This document shows, in pieces, positions 25,358 through 35,492 of a DNA stretch of 64,000 bases (the stretch's first letter is position 1; each line of letters begins with the position of its first letter). This DNA comes from Clostridium sp. CAG:440. Lineage in GTDB: Bacteria; Bacillota; Clostridia; TANB77; CAG-508. The DNA is taken from assembly GCA_000437215.1 (NCBI GenBank), contig FR898644.1, positions 1 to 64,000 of the forward strand, given 5' to 3'. The notes beneath the pieces were generated by a model. It was not told where the DNA came from. It did no database searches and worked only from the letters and a program-made list of their open reading frames with translations. The translations under genes and the position numbers were made by a program.

Positions 25358-27726
25358 GTGCTTATGATGAAATCTTATCAAGTTCAAATATCATTGATAT
25401 TCTTGAATACTATGGACTAAAAGTAAATAGAAATAAATGTATTTGTCCTTTTCATAATGATAATCATCCATCAATGATGGTAAATGCAAATAAAGGAATT
25501 GCAAAGTGTTTCGCTTGTGGTTCTGGAGGAAATTCAATATCATTTATACAGAAGTATGAAAGTGAAATAAACCATAACCCAATAAATACAGTCGAAGCAA
25601 TGCAAAAAGCAATTGAGATACAACATTTGAATATTGTACTTTCACAAAATAATACCACGCCTCTAACAGAAGAACAAAAGAAAAAAAGGACGTTATCTTG
25701 TATTTTAAAGGATGCAATTGCTATTTGTGAAAAAAATTTAAAATCTAAAAATAAAGATAGCATGAGAACTCTTGATTATCTTAAAGGTAGAAATTTATCA
25801 GAACAGGTAATAAATAATTTTCATATTGGATTTAATCCTTCTTATGATAATATAACAAATAAATTATTATCTAAATATAATATGCAAGACTTGATAGAAG
25901 TAGGAATTACAAAAGAAACAAAGAGTGAGTATGTTGATATATTTAGTCAAAGAATAATGATTCCTATATTTGATCAATATGGTAACCCAATTGGTTTTGG
26001 GGCAAGGGTATTAGGAGATTCAAAGCCAAAATATATTAATACAATGACAACAAATTTATTTAATAAAAGTGAAATATTATTTAACTATCACAAAGCGAAA
26101 TCTTTTGCTAGAGATTATGAAATGATAATAGTTGAAGGATATATGGATGTTATAAGTGCAAATGCAATGGGTTTTGTGAATACGGTAGGAATAATGGGAA
26201 CAGCACTTACCAAAGAACAAATTGAATTACTAAAAAAATTAAAGTGTGAAGTTACTCTTTCACTTGATAATGATGAGGCTGGGAAAAATGCTATGATAAG
26301 AATTATACCAGAATTATTAAATGAAGGCTTAGATGTAAATGTGTTAGATATATCAAAATTAAAAGGAAATTTCAAAGATTTTGGAGATTTACAAGTAGCA
26401 AATATGAAAAAGGAAGATATTTATAAAACAAAAATATCAGCCTTTATTTTTTTACTTGAAAATAAATATTTATTGGACAAAGAATTAAATGTAGACAATA
26501 TTTTTTCTATTTACAAGAAGATGAAAAAAGATAACTTAATAAAAGATACTAAAGATATTCTTCGTTTTAAAGAATATATAGTAAATAAAACAAATTTAAA
26601 AAGTGAGGAGATTGAAAATATTATTATGCCAAAAGAAATGGAAAAAGAATCAAGAGTTGATAGGTATAAGAGCTTATACTTTTATTATTATATAATGGAG
26701 CATTTAAAAAAATATGCGACTAATCACCAAGATAGAATTTTGCAAAAATATCTTGAATCCAATAGTATTAGCCAAGAAACAATAGAAGAAACATTGAATA
26801 ATGAAAACTACTTAAAAGATGGTGAAAATACTATAGATATTTCAAGATATGTAAAAGAATATATTTATAATTCAGATGATTTTATAAAGTTTAAAAACAA
26901 TAAAATATTTATATTAGAAAAATTATTAGATAATGTTAAAAGTTTTAATCAAGAAGGCAAGATTGTAGATATAAAATTATCTGTAGAACAAAAAGATATT
27001 GTATTAAAGCAATATGCAGAAAGTTTTGAAAGTAATATTAAAGAATATATTGAAAATAATCCAGACGAGTTTGAAGATTTATTTATAGCAAATAATACAT
27101 CACAGTTTGAAAAATTATTTCCTAAGACTTATGTAGAATCATTAAAAGAACAAGCAGTCAACAGATTTAAAGATGAGAATGTTATGGAGGCAGTAAGATA
27201 TGGTTTAGCATATCCAGATAATATGAAATCAGCAATGAGTAGACAATTTGTAAATAATGATAAGTATAAAACTTTATTGATTTTTAATAATAATAAAAAT
27301 ATTTTAGGATTAACACCAGAAAATATTATAAAAAAAGAAATAACGGAAGAATTAGAAAAAATAAAAGAAAAATCAAAGGATAAAATACAAAAAACTGAGA
27401 TTGAAACTACAAAGGACAATAAAGATATGTCTGTATTTATTAAATTGTCTGGAAAAGAGAAAGAATCTTTTAAAGGTATTTATTTGCCTATTGATAGTGG
27501 AATACAAGTGTTTATTCCAAAACAATTATATAGGATTGATGATGGAAAGTTGCAAATACTTAATTCACAATCGAAAGCTGCTAATATGAGTGAATATGCA
27601 GTAGATGAAAATACAAAAACTAAAAAATTTATGAATAGATTAACACTAGATAATTTCTATCATAAATATTTTAATTTATACGAAATTTCAATGGAAAAAG
27701 AGGTGATTCCAAGTGCAAGCTACTAA
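25354..27726 (+). CDS. DnaG-type primase with CHC2 zinc finger and Toprim domain
   Basis: This 790-residue protein makes RNA primers for DNA synthesis, probably of the single strand that enters the recipient. The CHC2 zinc finger uses Cys31, His34, Cys52 and Cys55 (CPFHNDNHPS, CFACGSGG). The primase core includes RIMIPIFDQYGNPIGFGARVLGDSKPKYIN, and the Toprim domain has Glu261 (VEGYMDV) and DNDEAG near 305. The C-terminal 400 residues are not the usual DnaB-binding domain and are not recognised. It is translationally coupled to neighbours on both sides (4 and 14 bases of overlap). Confidence 0.9.
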   Translation: MSAYDEILSSSNIIDILEYYGLKVNRNKCICPFHNDNHPSMMVNANKGIAKCFACGSGGNSISFIQKYESEINHNPINTVEAMQKAIEIQHLNIVLSQNNTTPLTEEQKKKRTLSCILKDAIAICEKNLKSKNKDSMRTLDYLKGRNLSEQVINNFHIGFNPSYDNITNKLLSKYNMQDLIEVGITKETKSEYVDIFSQRIMIPIFDQYGNPIGFGARVLGDSKPKYINTMTTNLFNKSEILFNYHKAKSFARDYEMIIVEGYMDVISANAMGFVNTVGIMGTALTKEQIELLKKLKCEVTLSLDNDEAGKNAMIRIIPELLNEGLDVNVLDISKLKGNFKDFGDLQVANMKKEDIYKTKISAFIFLLENKYLLDKELNVDNIFSIYKKMKKDNLIKDTKDILRFKEYIVNKTNLKSEEIENIIMPKEMEKESRVDRYKSLYFYYYIMEHLKKYATNHQDRILQKYLESNSISQETIEETLNNENYLKDGENTIDISRYVKEYIYNSDDFIKFKNNKIFILEKLLDNVKSFNQEGKIVDIKLSVEQKDIVLKQYAESFESNIKEYIENNPDEFEDLFIANNTSQFEKLFPKTYVESLKEQAVNRFKDENVMEAVRYGLAYPDNMKSAMSRQFVNNDKYKTLLIFNNNKNILGLTPENIIKKEITEELEKIKEKSKDKIQKTEIETTKDNKDMSVFIKLSGKEKESFKGIYLPIDSGIQVFIPKQLYRIDDGKLQILNSQSKAANMSEYAVDENTKTKKFMNRLTLDNFYHKYFNLYEISMEKEVIPSASY

Positions 27727-28954
27727 TAAAAGTGATGCAACACAAGTATATGAAGGTGCAGAGAGAGCTACCAGAGTTGGCATAAAAGATTTTTTTAAGT
27801 ATATATTAAAACCATTTTCAATATTTAGTTATCACTATTTTGTCGAAGGCATAAAGGTAGTACAAAAAGATGGACCAACAAAAGAACTAGAAAAAATAAC
27901 AAATCTCTCTTATGATGAAACAATACGAATAATGGAGAAGTGTCAAAAGGATGGAATTAGAGTTGTTGCGAGTGAAAGAAAATTATCAACTGAAAATACA
28001 GAGTTTGGTAAGAAAAAATCACTTTTTCAACAAAAAAGAATTACTAAATATGCTAGAAGAATAAAAAAATTAAGTGATTTCAAAGCACATTTCCCTGTAA
28101 TATCAAAAATTCTACATATACATAAACTTATGAATAGATATGAACAAAAACAAGCTGAGCAAGTGAAATCACATCAGAATAAAAGATATAATATATTTTT
28201 TAATAAATCTAAACAGGGATATATGGGAGATAGAATTGCAGATTTAATTGAATATAGAACTAAAATATCAAAGGATTTATTTGATGATAATATACAAGTT
28301 GCAATTGAGGAGGCAAAGGAAAAAGGAGAAAGCCTTAATGCACAACAATTAAAAGATTTATCGGAAAAACTAAGTTTACACGAGATTGGAGAAGTGGGAA
28401 TTGAAGAATTTAAACAAGATTATTGTATTCATTCAATGCCATTTTCTGCTTTTTTAAGTATTGAGGATGATTTGGAAGTAGCAGATATTCCGTATGGTAT
28501 GAGAGTGGTTACCAATGATGAAGATAAGAAGGTTGCAAATATTTATTTTGAAAATAAGCATTTGGAAAGGTATTCTGAACTCGGATTTAATAATGTAGGA
28601 CAAATTCGTGTTTATGGCTCTGATAATAAAAATATGCAATGGAATATAAATTCGCAGGACGAAATAATATCATTTAAAACAAAACTTGGAGAACAAGAAA
28701 AAGAAACTTATGAAACATTAAGTGGTAAAAATTATATTATGAAAAGAACTGAAAACGAATGTATTTGGACTGTTTTTAAAAATGATATAAAAGAACTTAC
28801 TGAAAAGGAAAAAAAAAGAAACGTAGTAAATGAAGATTTAGAAAAACACAATATTTTTGAAAAACTTGAAAAAGAAGTTGCTAAATCTCCAACTATGACT
28901 GAGGATAAAAATATTGAAATAAATATAGATGATGAAAAGGAAGTTGGTGAGTAA
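27713..28954 (+). CDS. Unknown protein upstream of virD4, possibly PcfB/DUF3801-like in its N-terminus
   Basis: This 413-residue protein starts at GTG with GAGGTG upstream. Its N-terminal part (GAERATRVGIKDFFKYILKPF, then LSYDETIRIMEKCQKDGIRVVASE) is in the position and loosely has the layout of PcfB/DUF3801 proteins that precede VirD4 genes in Firmicutes elements and form part of the relaxosome-coupling interface. The rest has charged helices (RITKYARRIKKLSDFKAHF) and a mixed C-terminal domain. The assignment is weak; no motif proves it. Confidence 0.5.
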   Translation: MQATNKSDATQVYEGAERATRVGIKDFFKYILKPFSIFSYHYFVEGIKVVQKDGPTKELEKITNLSYDETIRIMEKCQKDGIRVVASERKLSTENTEFGKKKSLFQQKRITKYARRIKKLSDFKAHFPVISKILHIHKLMNRYEQKQAEQVKSHQNKRYNIFFNKSKQGYMGDRIADLIEYRTKISKDLFDDNIQVAIEEAKEKGESLNAQQLKDLSEKLSLHEIGEVGIEEFKQDYCIHSMPFSAFLSIEDDLEVADIPYGMRVVTNDEDKKVANIYFENKHLERYSELGFNNVGQIRVYGSDNKNMQWNINSQDEIISFKTKLGEQEKETYETLSGKNYIMKRTENECIWTVFKNDIKELTEKEKKRNVVNEDLEKHNIFEKLEKEVAKSPTMTEDKNIEINIDDEKEVGE

Positions 28955-28955
28955 T

Positions 28956-30925
28956 ATGCTGGTAAAAAGAAATAAAAGGAGTTCAAAAATAGTATTTGTG
29001 GTAGTTTTTGCAATTATATTTTATTATATGTTAAGAGTTACAACTCTTGTATCTAGCAATGGTGGAAATTGGTCTTTTGATTATTTCACTACTGCTATAA
29101 ATGAATTATATAAAATAAATACGCCTATAAAATTATCAAGAAATAACATTCTTGTATCTTTTGGGGTATCTTTTCTTGTTTTAATGATTTATGAAACTTA
29201 TAAAATGCAAAACAAAAAGAATATTCAAGAGAACACTTATGGATCGGCTGAATGGAGAACTTCAAATGATATAAAAGATAAAAGAGATAAGAATTTTGAA
29301 AACAATATTATTTTAACACAAACTGAACTAATTTCTAAAAATATGAAGATTAGTAAAATGAATAGACATGTTATTTTAATAGGTAAGCCAGGATCTCGGG
29401 AAATCTCGTTATTATTTTAAACCGAACATTTTAAATGCAAATGGTACAATTATATTAACTGACCCTAAACGGTGAGCTTTTACGAGATTGTGGTTATTCA
29501 TTAAAGAAAAAAGGTTATACAATAAAAGTTCTTAATCTTGATGATAAATCTAGTTCGGATTGCTACAATCCACTTATGTATATTAAAGAAAATCACAATA
29601 ATATAGGTTATTATGATAATGAGAATCCCATACAAGAAGATGATGTAATGAGTTTAATAAATACTATAATGGCAAACACAAAGAGTGATAATATACAAAA
29701 TACATCAGGTGATCCGTTCTGGGAAAAGGCAGAAATGATATACCTACAGGCTCTATTTTATTACACTATAAGACATTATGATAAAGCACATCAGAATTTC
29801 ACTACTGTTTTGAACTTAATTCGTTTGTCTAACCCAGATTCTACAGGTGTATCAAATTTAGATAGGCTATTTGATGCTTGGGAAAAGGAAGAACCAGAAG
29901 CAATAGGTGTAAAGCAGTATAAACATTTTAAAGTTGCAGCATCTGCCCCAAAAATGATGAGTACAATTATTATGGTTGCAACTGCAAGATTGGCTTCATT
30001 TAATATTAAAGAAATTGCAAATATGACTGACACAGATACGATGGAACTTAATAGAATTGGAATGCCTTTGGATGATAATTCACCATTATTGAAACAAATA
30101 AATAGTGAATCTAATAAACATATTGGGAATGGTAAAGTTGCATATTTTGTAATAACAAAACCAAGCAATAATACATTTAACTATTTAGCGAGTATTTTCT
30201 ATACACAATTATTTGAAATTATTGATGAAAATGCGAAATTGTGTGGTGGAAGTTTAGCTACTCCAGTCGAAATTTATATGGATGAGTGGGCACAACTAGG
30301 AGAAATTCCACGATTTGTTGAAGAACTTGCTTATTTAAGAGGGCTAAATGTTGGAATTACAGTAGGATTACAATCATTAAGTCAATTAAAACAAAAATAT
30401 AAGGACAGTTGGGAATCAGTTTTAGACTGTTGTGATAGTACATTATTTTTAGGAGGTATGAGCAAGGAAACTTTGGAATATCTTGTAGCTTTACTAGGAA
30501 AGAAAACTTGGTATAAAAAATCATTGGGAAGGACTTATGCAAGACAAGGATCATCTTCAACCAATTGGGATGTTGTTGGCAGAGAACTAGCAACACTTGA
30601 TGAACTTTCAAAAATGCCTAGTGGTAATTGTGTATTATTTATAGCAGGAATAGGGGCTTTTTATTCTAAATTATATAATTTAAAAGAACATCCTAATTAT
30701 TCGGAATTATATGAGCCACGAGATAAAAATTATCAAAAACTCTATAATCACAAAAAAGAATTACAATATGGCGAAAATGCAGATTACAAAATGTTATGCG
30801 ATTCTGGTTTGTCATTTGCGATTCCTATTGAAAAACCAAAGATAAGAGAAGTTGATAAAGATGACTTAAGAGAACTTAAACGAATGGGAGTAATCCGATT
30901 TGAGGATTTAATTATAAAAAAATAA
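28956..30925 (+). CDS. virD4: Type IV coupling protein VirD4/TraG family, needs +1 shifts at codons 148 and 172 (CGG)
   Basis: This ATPase brings the relaxase-DNA complex to the conjugation channel. Two N-terminal membrane helices lie at about residues 12-30 and 60-77, followed by the NTYGSAEWR segment. Frame 0 stops soon after Walker A. Reading CGGG at 29397-29400 as Gly gives GKPGSGKS, the intact Walker A. Reading CGGT at 29470-29473 as Gly gives LTDPKGELLRDCGY, the family motif after Walker A. With both shifts the protein is 655 residues, a normal length, and includes EIYMDEWAQLGEIP (Walker B) and a C-terminal part to 30925. In frame 0 the second CGG is followed at once by TGA. Two independent losses, each repaired by the same rule, argue against random decay. 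Confidence 0.9.
29397..29400 (+). other. CGGN +1 frameshift site 1 in virD4
   Basis: In-frame CGG followed by G; the upstream codon is TCT. Gly reading restores the invariant glycine of Walker A (GKS). Confidence 0.88.
29470..29473 (+). other. CGGN +1 frameshift site 2 in virD4
   Basis: In-frame CGG followed by T; the upstream codon is AAA, and the frame-0 codon after CGG is TGA. Gly reading restores DPKGEL. Confidence 0.88.
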
Positions 30926-30932
30926 TTTAATA

Positions 30933-30990
30933 AAAAAGAGATAAATCTTGAAATTGGATTATTAACCAATTACATAGGATTTATCTTTTT
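30933..30990 (+). terminator. Long hairpin between virD4 and the pilin-like gene
   Basis: AAAAAGAGATAAATC (30933-30947) pairs with GATTTATCTTTTT (30978-30990) and ends in Ts. It could reduce transcription into the channel genes. Confidence 0.65.
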
Positions 30991-31004
30991 AATTGGAGGT
31001 AAAT

Positions 31005-31322
31005 ATGAAAAGAGCTAAAAATTTATTTAGAAAATTAAAAGAAAAAATAATTCTTATTGGAACAACAGCAATGGGAAGTTTAATACTTACAGAGTCAAGA
31101 GTATTTGCAGATTCAAATACTCAATCTATTGATTCATTCATAAACTTTGCATGCGACTGGTTGACGAAGATTGGAGGAGTCATAGCATTAGTTGGTGGTG
31201 TAATGTTTGCACTTGGTTGGCAAAGAGAGGATGCCGAAGGTAAATCAAGAGGCTTAATGACACTTATGGCTGGATTTATGCTTGTCGCAATCGCTCAATC
31301 TAAAAATATATTTGGATTATAA
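31005..31322 (+). CDS. Maff2-like small membrane protein (VirB2-type pilin candidate)
   Basis: This 105-residue protein has a cleavable-looking N-terminus (to about residue 31, ending VFA) and two hydrophobic segments joined by a charged loop: WLTKIGGVIALVGGVMFALGWQREDAEGKSRGLMTLMAGFMLVAIA. That pattern is typical of Maff2 proteins, which lie between VirD4 and VirB6 in many Firmicutes elements and are thought to correspond to VirB2/TrbC pilins. GGAGGT precedes the ATG at 31005. The role is inferred from layout and position. Confidence 0.75.
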   Translation: MKRAKNLFRKLKEKIILIGTTAMGSLILTESRVFADSNTQSIDSFINFACDWLTKIGGVIALVGGVMFALGWQREDAEGKSRGLMTLMAGFMLVAIAQSKNIFGL

Positions 31323-31340
31323 TAGAAGGAGGACAAATAA

Positions 31341-32168
31341 TTGGATGAAATTATAAGACTTCTTTATAGTTTCAAATTTATAGTTTTCGGTATTGAAATA
31401 GACAGTGGTAATCTCATTGGTACAGTGGAAAAATTAACTAACTTTTCAAACATAAAAGGTATTAATATTTGGTCTATTGGAAAAACGGTAAATGACGTAA
31501 TTATTCCAATTGCATTAAGCCTTTTAATACTTTTCTTTATGATTAATTTGATAAAAAAGTCAATGGAAGTTGAAAGAATAAGTTGGGAACGAGTAGTAAT
31601 GGCTTTTGTTTCTTTTTTATTACTTAAATATTTTATACAACATGGATATGATTTCTTATCAAGTATTATGAATATAACAAATGATATTTTCATTAGCATT
31701 ACACATGTCATAGGCAATAGCAATTCTTCAATTAACATTGCAGATACGCTAATAAATGCAGTACCAGATGGATTTGTGGATAGCATAATGACTTATGGAT
31801 TATATTTAATATTATTTATTCCTTTTATGACCACAATAGTGCAGATTTTAACACAGATCTTTTTAAGGGTTGTAAAATTAATATTATGTTTTGCATTTGC
31901 ACCGATACCTATTGCATTAGCTGCTGATGACGAAGGACGAGGAAAAGCAATTCAATATTTTCTTTTTTCAGCAAGTGTAGGATTAGAAGCAGTAATTATA
32001 TATTTAGCAACTAATATATATTCTATTGGGCTTGCAGGATTGAGTAGTACAGTAGGTTCAACAAATGCAATATCCACAATAGTTGCAATGCTATTTTTAA
32101 ATGGAATGTATTTGGCAGTAATACAATATGCAAGTCAATTCGCAGAAAAATTAACAGGAGGTCATTGA
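31341..32168 (+). CDS. VirB6/TrbL-like polytopic channel protein
   Basis: This 275-residue membrane protein has about six hydrophobic segments (for example VIIPIALSLLILFFMINLI, YLILFIPFMTTIVQILTQIF and LILCFAFAPIPIALA). The central RVVKLILCFAFAPIPIALAADDEGRGKA region is typical of the VirB6-like proteins of Firmicutes type IV secretion systems, which form part of the inner-membrane channel. The start is TTG with AAGGAGG upstream. It is followed by prgI and virB4 as usual. Confidence 0.8.
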   Translation: MDEIIRLLYSFKFIVFGIEIDSGNLIGTVEKLTNFSNIKGINIWSIGKTVNDVIIPIALSLLILFFMINLIKKSMEVERISWERVVMAFVSFLLLKYFIQHGYDFLSSIMNITNDIFISITHVIGNSNSSINIADTLINAVPDGFVDSIMTYGLYLILFIPFMTTIVQILTQIFLRVVKLILCFAFAPIPIALAADDEGRGKAIQYFLFSASVGLEAVIIYLATNIYSIGLAGLSSTVGSTNAISTIVAMLFLNGMYLAVIQYASQFAEKLTGGH

Positions 32169-32172
32169 GATT

Positions 32173-32790
32173 ATGGATAATATAGAAATCACAGTATTTG
32201 ATGAAATAAAGGATTATAAAGAAAAGATATATTTTTTTAATTTCAGACAGTGGATTTTTGCGATTTTAATTATAATTATGGTTGTACCAACTTATTTGAT
32301 TTTAAAGGAAAAAATAGGAGAGGAAGCAACAAGTTATATTATAATTGCAATAGCAGGAATTTTGGGCTTTATAGGATTTGTAAAAATACACGAGTTACCA
32401 GCAGAAAAGATAATGCCTTTTTGGTTTAGGCATTATCTTTTTTTTGCAAAACCTATACATTATATGACAGATAGTGAATATGAATTTCAACATCAAAAGA
32501 AGAATAAAAATAAATTAAAAGCAACTAAAACTAATAAATCAAAAATGATGAAGGCAGAAATTAAAAAAATGAAAAAACAACAGAAACAAGCTAAAATGCT
32601 AGAAAAAGCTAGAAAAAAATATGGAATAAAACTAGAAAAAACTGAAATAGAAACTATAAAAGATGAAAAAGAGAATAATGAAAAAACAATGAATAAATCT
32701 GATAGTTCAAGTAAAAATGAGTTATCAGAAAAACTATCAAGATTATCAAAAGAACAACAAGAGGCTCTTTTAAAATTGTTAGAGAGGTAA
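32173..32790 (+). CDS. PrgI family (VirB3-like) membrane protein
   Basis: This 205-residue protein begins with the PrgI pattern: acidic start, YKEKIYFFNFRQWIFAILIIIMVVPTYLIL, a second helix (IIIAIAGILGFIGF) and KIMPFWFRHYLFFAKPIHY. PrgI proteins correspond to VirB3 and work with VirB4. The C-terminal half is a lysine-rich helical extension (MKKQQKQAKMLEKARKKYG) longer than the family core. It lies just upstream of virB4 with one small gene between. Confidence 0.85.
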   Translation: MDNIEITVFDEIKDYKEKIYFFNFRQWIFAILIIIMVVPTYLILKEKIGEEATSYIIIAIAGILGFIGFVKIHELPAEKIMPFWFRHYLFFAKPIHYMTDSEYEFQHQKKNKNKLKATKTNKSKMMKAEIKKMKKQQKQAKMLEKARKKYGIKLEKTEIETIKDEKENNEKTMNKSDSSSKNELSEKLSRLSKEQQEALLKLLER

Positions 32791-32796
32791 TAGAAG

Positions 32797-33054
32797 ATGA
32801 ATTTAAGTAGATGGGAAGAGGCTTTATTAAAATATTATCTAGATAATTATAAAGCTAAATGGATGCGAGTTTATAACAATAAGCATACTATTTTAGAAAC
32901 AAAAGTTGTATTTTATACAATATTTAAAAGGAAAATTAAAAAACAACCATATTGTGGTGAATTAACCTATACAGGAATGTTTAAAAAATTAGTTGAAGGA
33001 GATTGGTATTTTATTCCCAATCTCCTTGATAATTATAAGGAGGAACAACATTGA
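32797..33054 (+). CDS. Small unknown protein between prgI and virB4
   Basis: This 85-residue soluble protein (MNLSRWEEALLKYYLDNYKAKW) is not recognised. It overlaps the virB4 start by 4 bases and lies 6 bases after prgI, so it belongs to the channel operon. It contains many Tyr, Trp and Lys and no membrane segment. Confidence 0.55.
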   Translation: MNLSRWEEALLKYYLDNYKAKWMRVYNNKHTILETKVVFYTIFKRKIKKQPYCGELTYTGMFKKLVEGDWYFIPNLLDNYKEEQH

Positions 33055-35488
33055 AAAAGGTAAAGAAAAACAAGAAAAATAAAGAAAAGAAAGAAAATTT
33101 TCTATTTACTATGTTTAATAATCTAATAAAGAAATCTAAAACTCATAAAGTTGCAAAACCTAAAACTACTTCACAAATTATTCATACATTTTTTAAAGAT
33201 TTTAATGAGAAAAATTCGATTATACAATTAGATGATACACATTATTCTGTATGTTTTGAATACCAAGACATATCTTTTGCAAAAGCTAATTATGAAGAAC
33301 AAGAGAATATATTTCTTAAATGGGTTGAATTCTTACATTCTTTTAATTACAACGATCATATACAAGTAGTTTGCTTTGGTACACCAGTAAAAACTAATGA
33401 TTATATGCAAAAATTTATATATAATGAAAATAACCTAAATGAAAATGAATTTAAGGTTGCAAATGAATTCAATACTCTTATAGAACTTGCAATAGGAAAT
33501 AAAGAAGAAATACTATGTGAAAAAAGGCAAATTGTTATTACTACAAAGGCAGAAAATATGAAAGAAGCACAAGATATATTTCTTCAATATCAATTAAGGA
33601 CAGAAGAAAAATTTAAGGAATTAAAGTCAAAAATTACTAGAGTAAATATAGTAGAAAGATTAGGTACTTTATATAATATATTTCATAATGAACTTGCAGA
33701 GGAGAATGGAATTGATAATTTCATTAAATATGCAATAGATAATAAATTAAGTATTTATGATGTTTTAGCCCCAAAGCAAGATGTTTCTTTTAGGGAAAAG
33801 AATTATATAAAGATTGGAGAAGATAAATATATTAGAGTTATGTATGTTAGTAGGCTTCCTAAATCTATAACTCCAAGATTTTATAATAGAATTACAACAA
33901 TAACTAATTATAATATTATTACTACATTAAATATTACACCTACAGATCCATCAAAAACGATAAAAATGGTAAATAAGAAAATTTCCGGAATGAAAACAGA
34001 AAGATTAGAAAAAATAAAGAAAGCTAACAAAAATAATTATAGTTATGAAGCTGTACTTGATGAAAAACTAGAAGATGCAATAAGTGACGCACAAGAATTG
34101 AGAGATGCACTTCAAAAGAAAAAACAAAAGTTATTTACTAACAATGTTTTAATATGTATTCAAGCAAGTTCGCTTGATGAATTAAATAAAGCTACAAAAT
34201 TAGTGAAGAGTATTGGAAATGAGTATCTAATTTCTTTATACAATTTGGACTGGCAACAACTGGAAGGAGTGCAAAATTGCCTTCCCTTTGGTTGGAATAC
34301 ACTACAGATGCAAAGATCATTAACTTCGGAATCTACTGCTACCAATGTTCCTTTTAACACAAAGGACTTGATGCATGAAGATTCTATTTTTTATGGAATA
34401 AATCTTGTTTCAAAGAATCCAGTATTTTGCGACAGAAAGAAATTATTAAATGGAAATGGTTGTGTTTTGGCAACTTCAGGAGCAGGAAAATCATTTTCTA
34501 TAAAATTACTTATAGAACAGGTATTATTACGTTATCCAGAAGATGAAGTTTGCGTTATAGATCCACAACGGAGAATATTATCCACTAATTAAAGCTTTTG
34601 GAGGACAGGCATTAAATATAAGTACAAATACAGATACACATATAAATCCGTTTGATAGCTCTTTGCAATATTCCAAAAATGATAAAGAGGCTATAAAAGA
34701 AAAATCTGAATTTATACTTGCTTTTATTGAATCTATTGTAAATGGATTATCTGGTGAGCAAAAAACTCTTACAGATCGTTGTTCCAATAATATTTATGAA
34801 GAATATCAACTTCACAATTATGATAAAGAGTATGAACCAGATTTTAAAAAGTTTTATAATGAGTTATTAAAACAACCTGAGAGTGAAGCACAAAATTTAG
34901 CTCTTATTATAGAGAGATATGTTAAAGGAAACATGGATATATTTGCAAAGAAAACAAATATAGAAATTAAGAATCGTTTTATTACTTTTGATATATCAGA
35001 ATTGCCACAAAGCATACAAACAACAGGGTATTTAGTTGTATTAGATCATATTATGAATAGGCTTCACAGAAACAAAGCTTTAGGAAAGCATACTTGGATA
35101 TTTATTGATGAATTTCATATATTACTTGCAAATAAGTTTTCTAGTGAATATATTGCAAAAATATATAAGACTGGAAGAAAAGAAAATGCAATTCCAACAA
35201 TTATCACACAAAATATTGCAGATGTAATTAAAAATGAGGATGGATGCAAAATTTTATCTAACTCTGAATTTGCTATGATTTTAAAACAGAAGCCTTTGGA
35301 TTTACCACCAATCTGTAAGATTTTTGACATTAGTGATGAGGAAGCAAGATATGTAACTGATTCACCTTCTCGGACAGGGAATTATTGTTTATGGTGATGA
35401 TAAAGTAATATTTAGAAATCAAGTATCGAAAGATTCTTATATTTATGAGATAAATCAGACTTCAAATATGCAAGTAAATAGAGGGTAA
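33051..35488 (+). CDS. virB4: VirB4/TraE-type conjugation ATPase, needs +1 shifts at codons 507 and 774 (CGG)
   Basis: This is the ATPase that powers assembly of the conjugation channel. It starts at TTG with AAGGAGG upstream. The N-terminal domain and the FGWNTLQMQRSLTSESTATNVPF region are typical, and Walker A is SGAGKS at residues 476-481. Frame 0 stops at 34592. Reading CGGA at 34569-34572 as Gly gives VIDPQGEYYPLIKAFGGQALN, the conserved Walker B region. Reading CGGA at 35371-35374 as Gly gives TDSPSGQGIIVYGDDKVIF and a normal C-terminus ending at 35488. The rebuilt protein has 811 residues, typical for the family, and includes the HTWIFIDEFHILL motif. Confidence 0.9.
34569..34572 (+). 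other. CGGN +1 frameshift site 1 in virB4
   Basis: In-frame CGG (codon 507) followed by A; the upstream codon is CAA. Gly reading restores DPQGEYYPL just after Walker B. Confidence 0.88.
35371..35374 (+). other. CGGN +1 frameshift site 2 in virB4
   Basis: In-frame CGG (codon 774 of the shifted reading) followed by A; the upstream codon is TCT. Gly reading restores SPSGQGII and the last 37 residues. Confidence 0.88.
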
Positions 35489-35492
35489 GATT

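Noticed and set aside
28956..35488. virD4 and virB4 as decayed pseudogenes
   Set aside because: Each has two breaks of the same kind and is otherwise intact to the last codon, with no stop or deletion of another type. Random decay would give mixed lesions.
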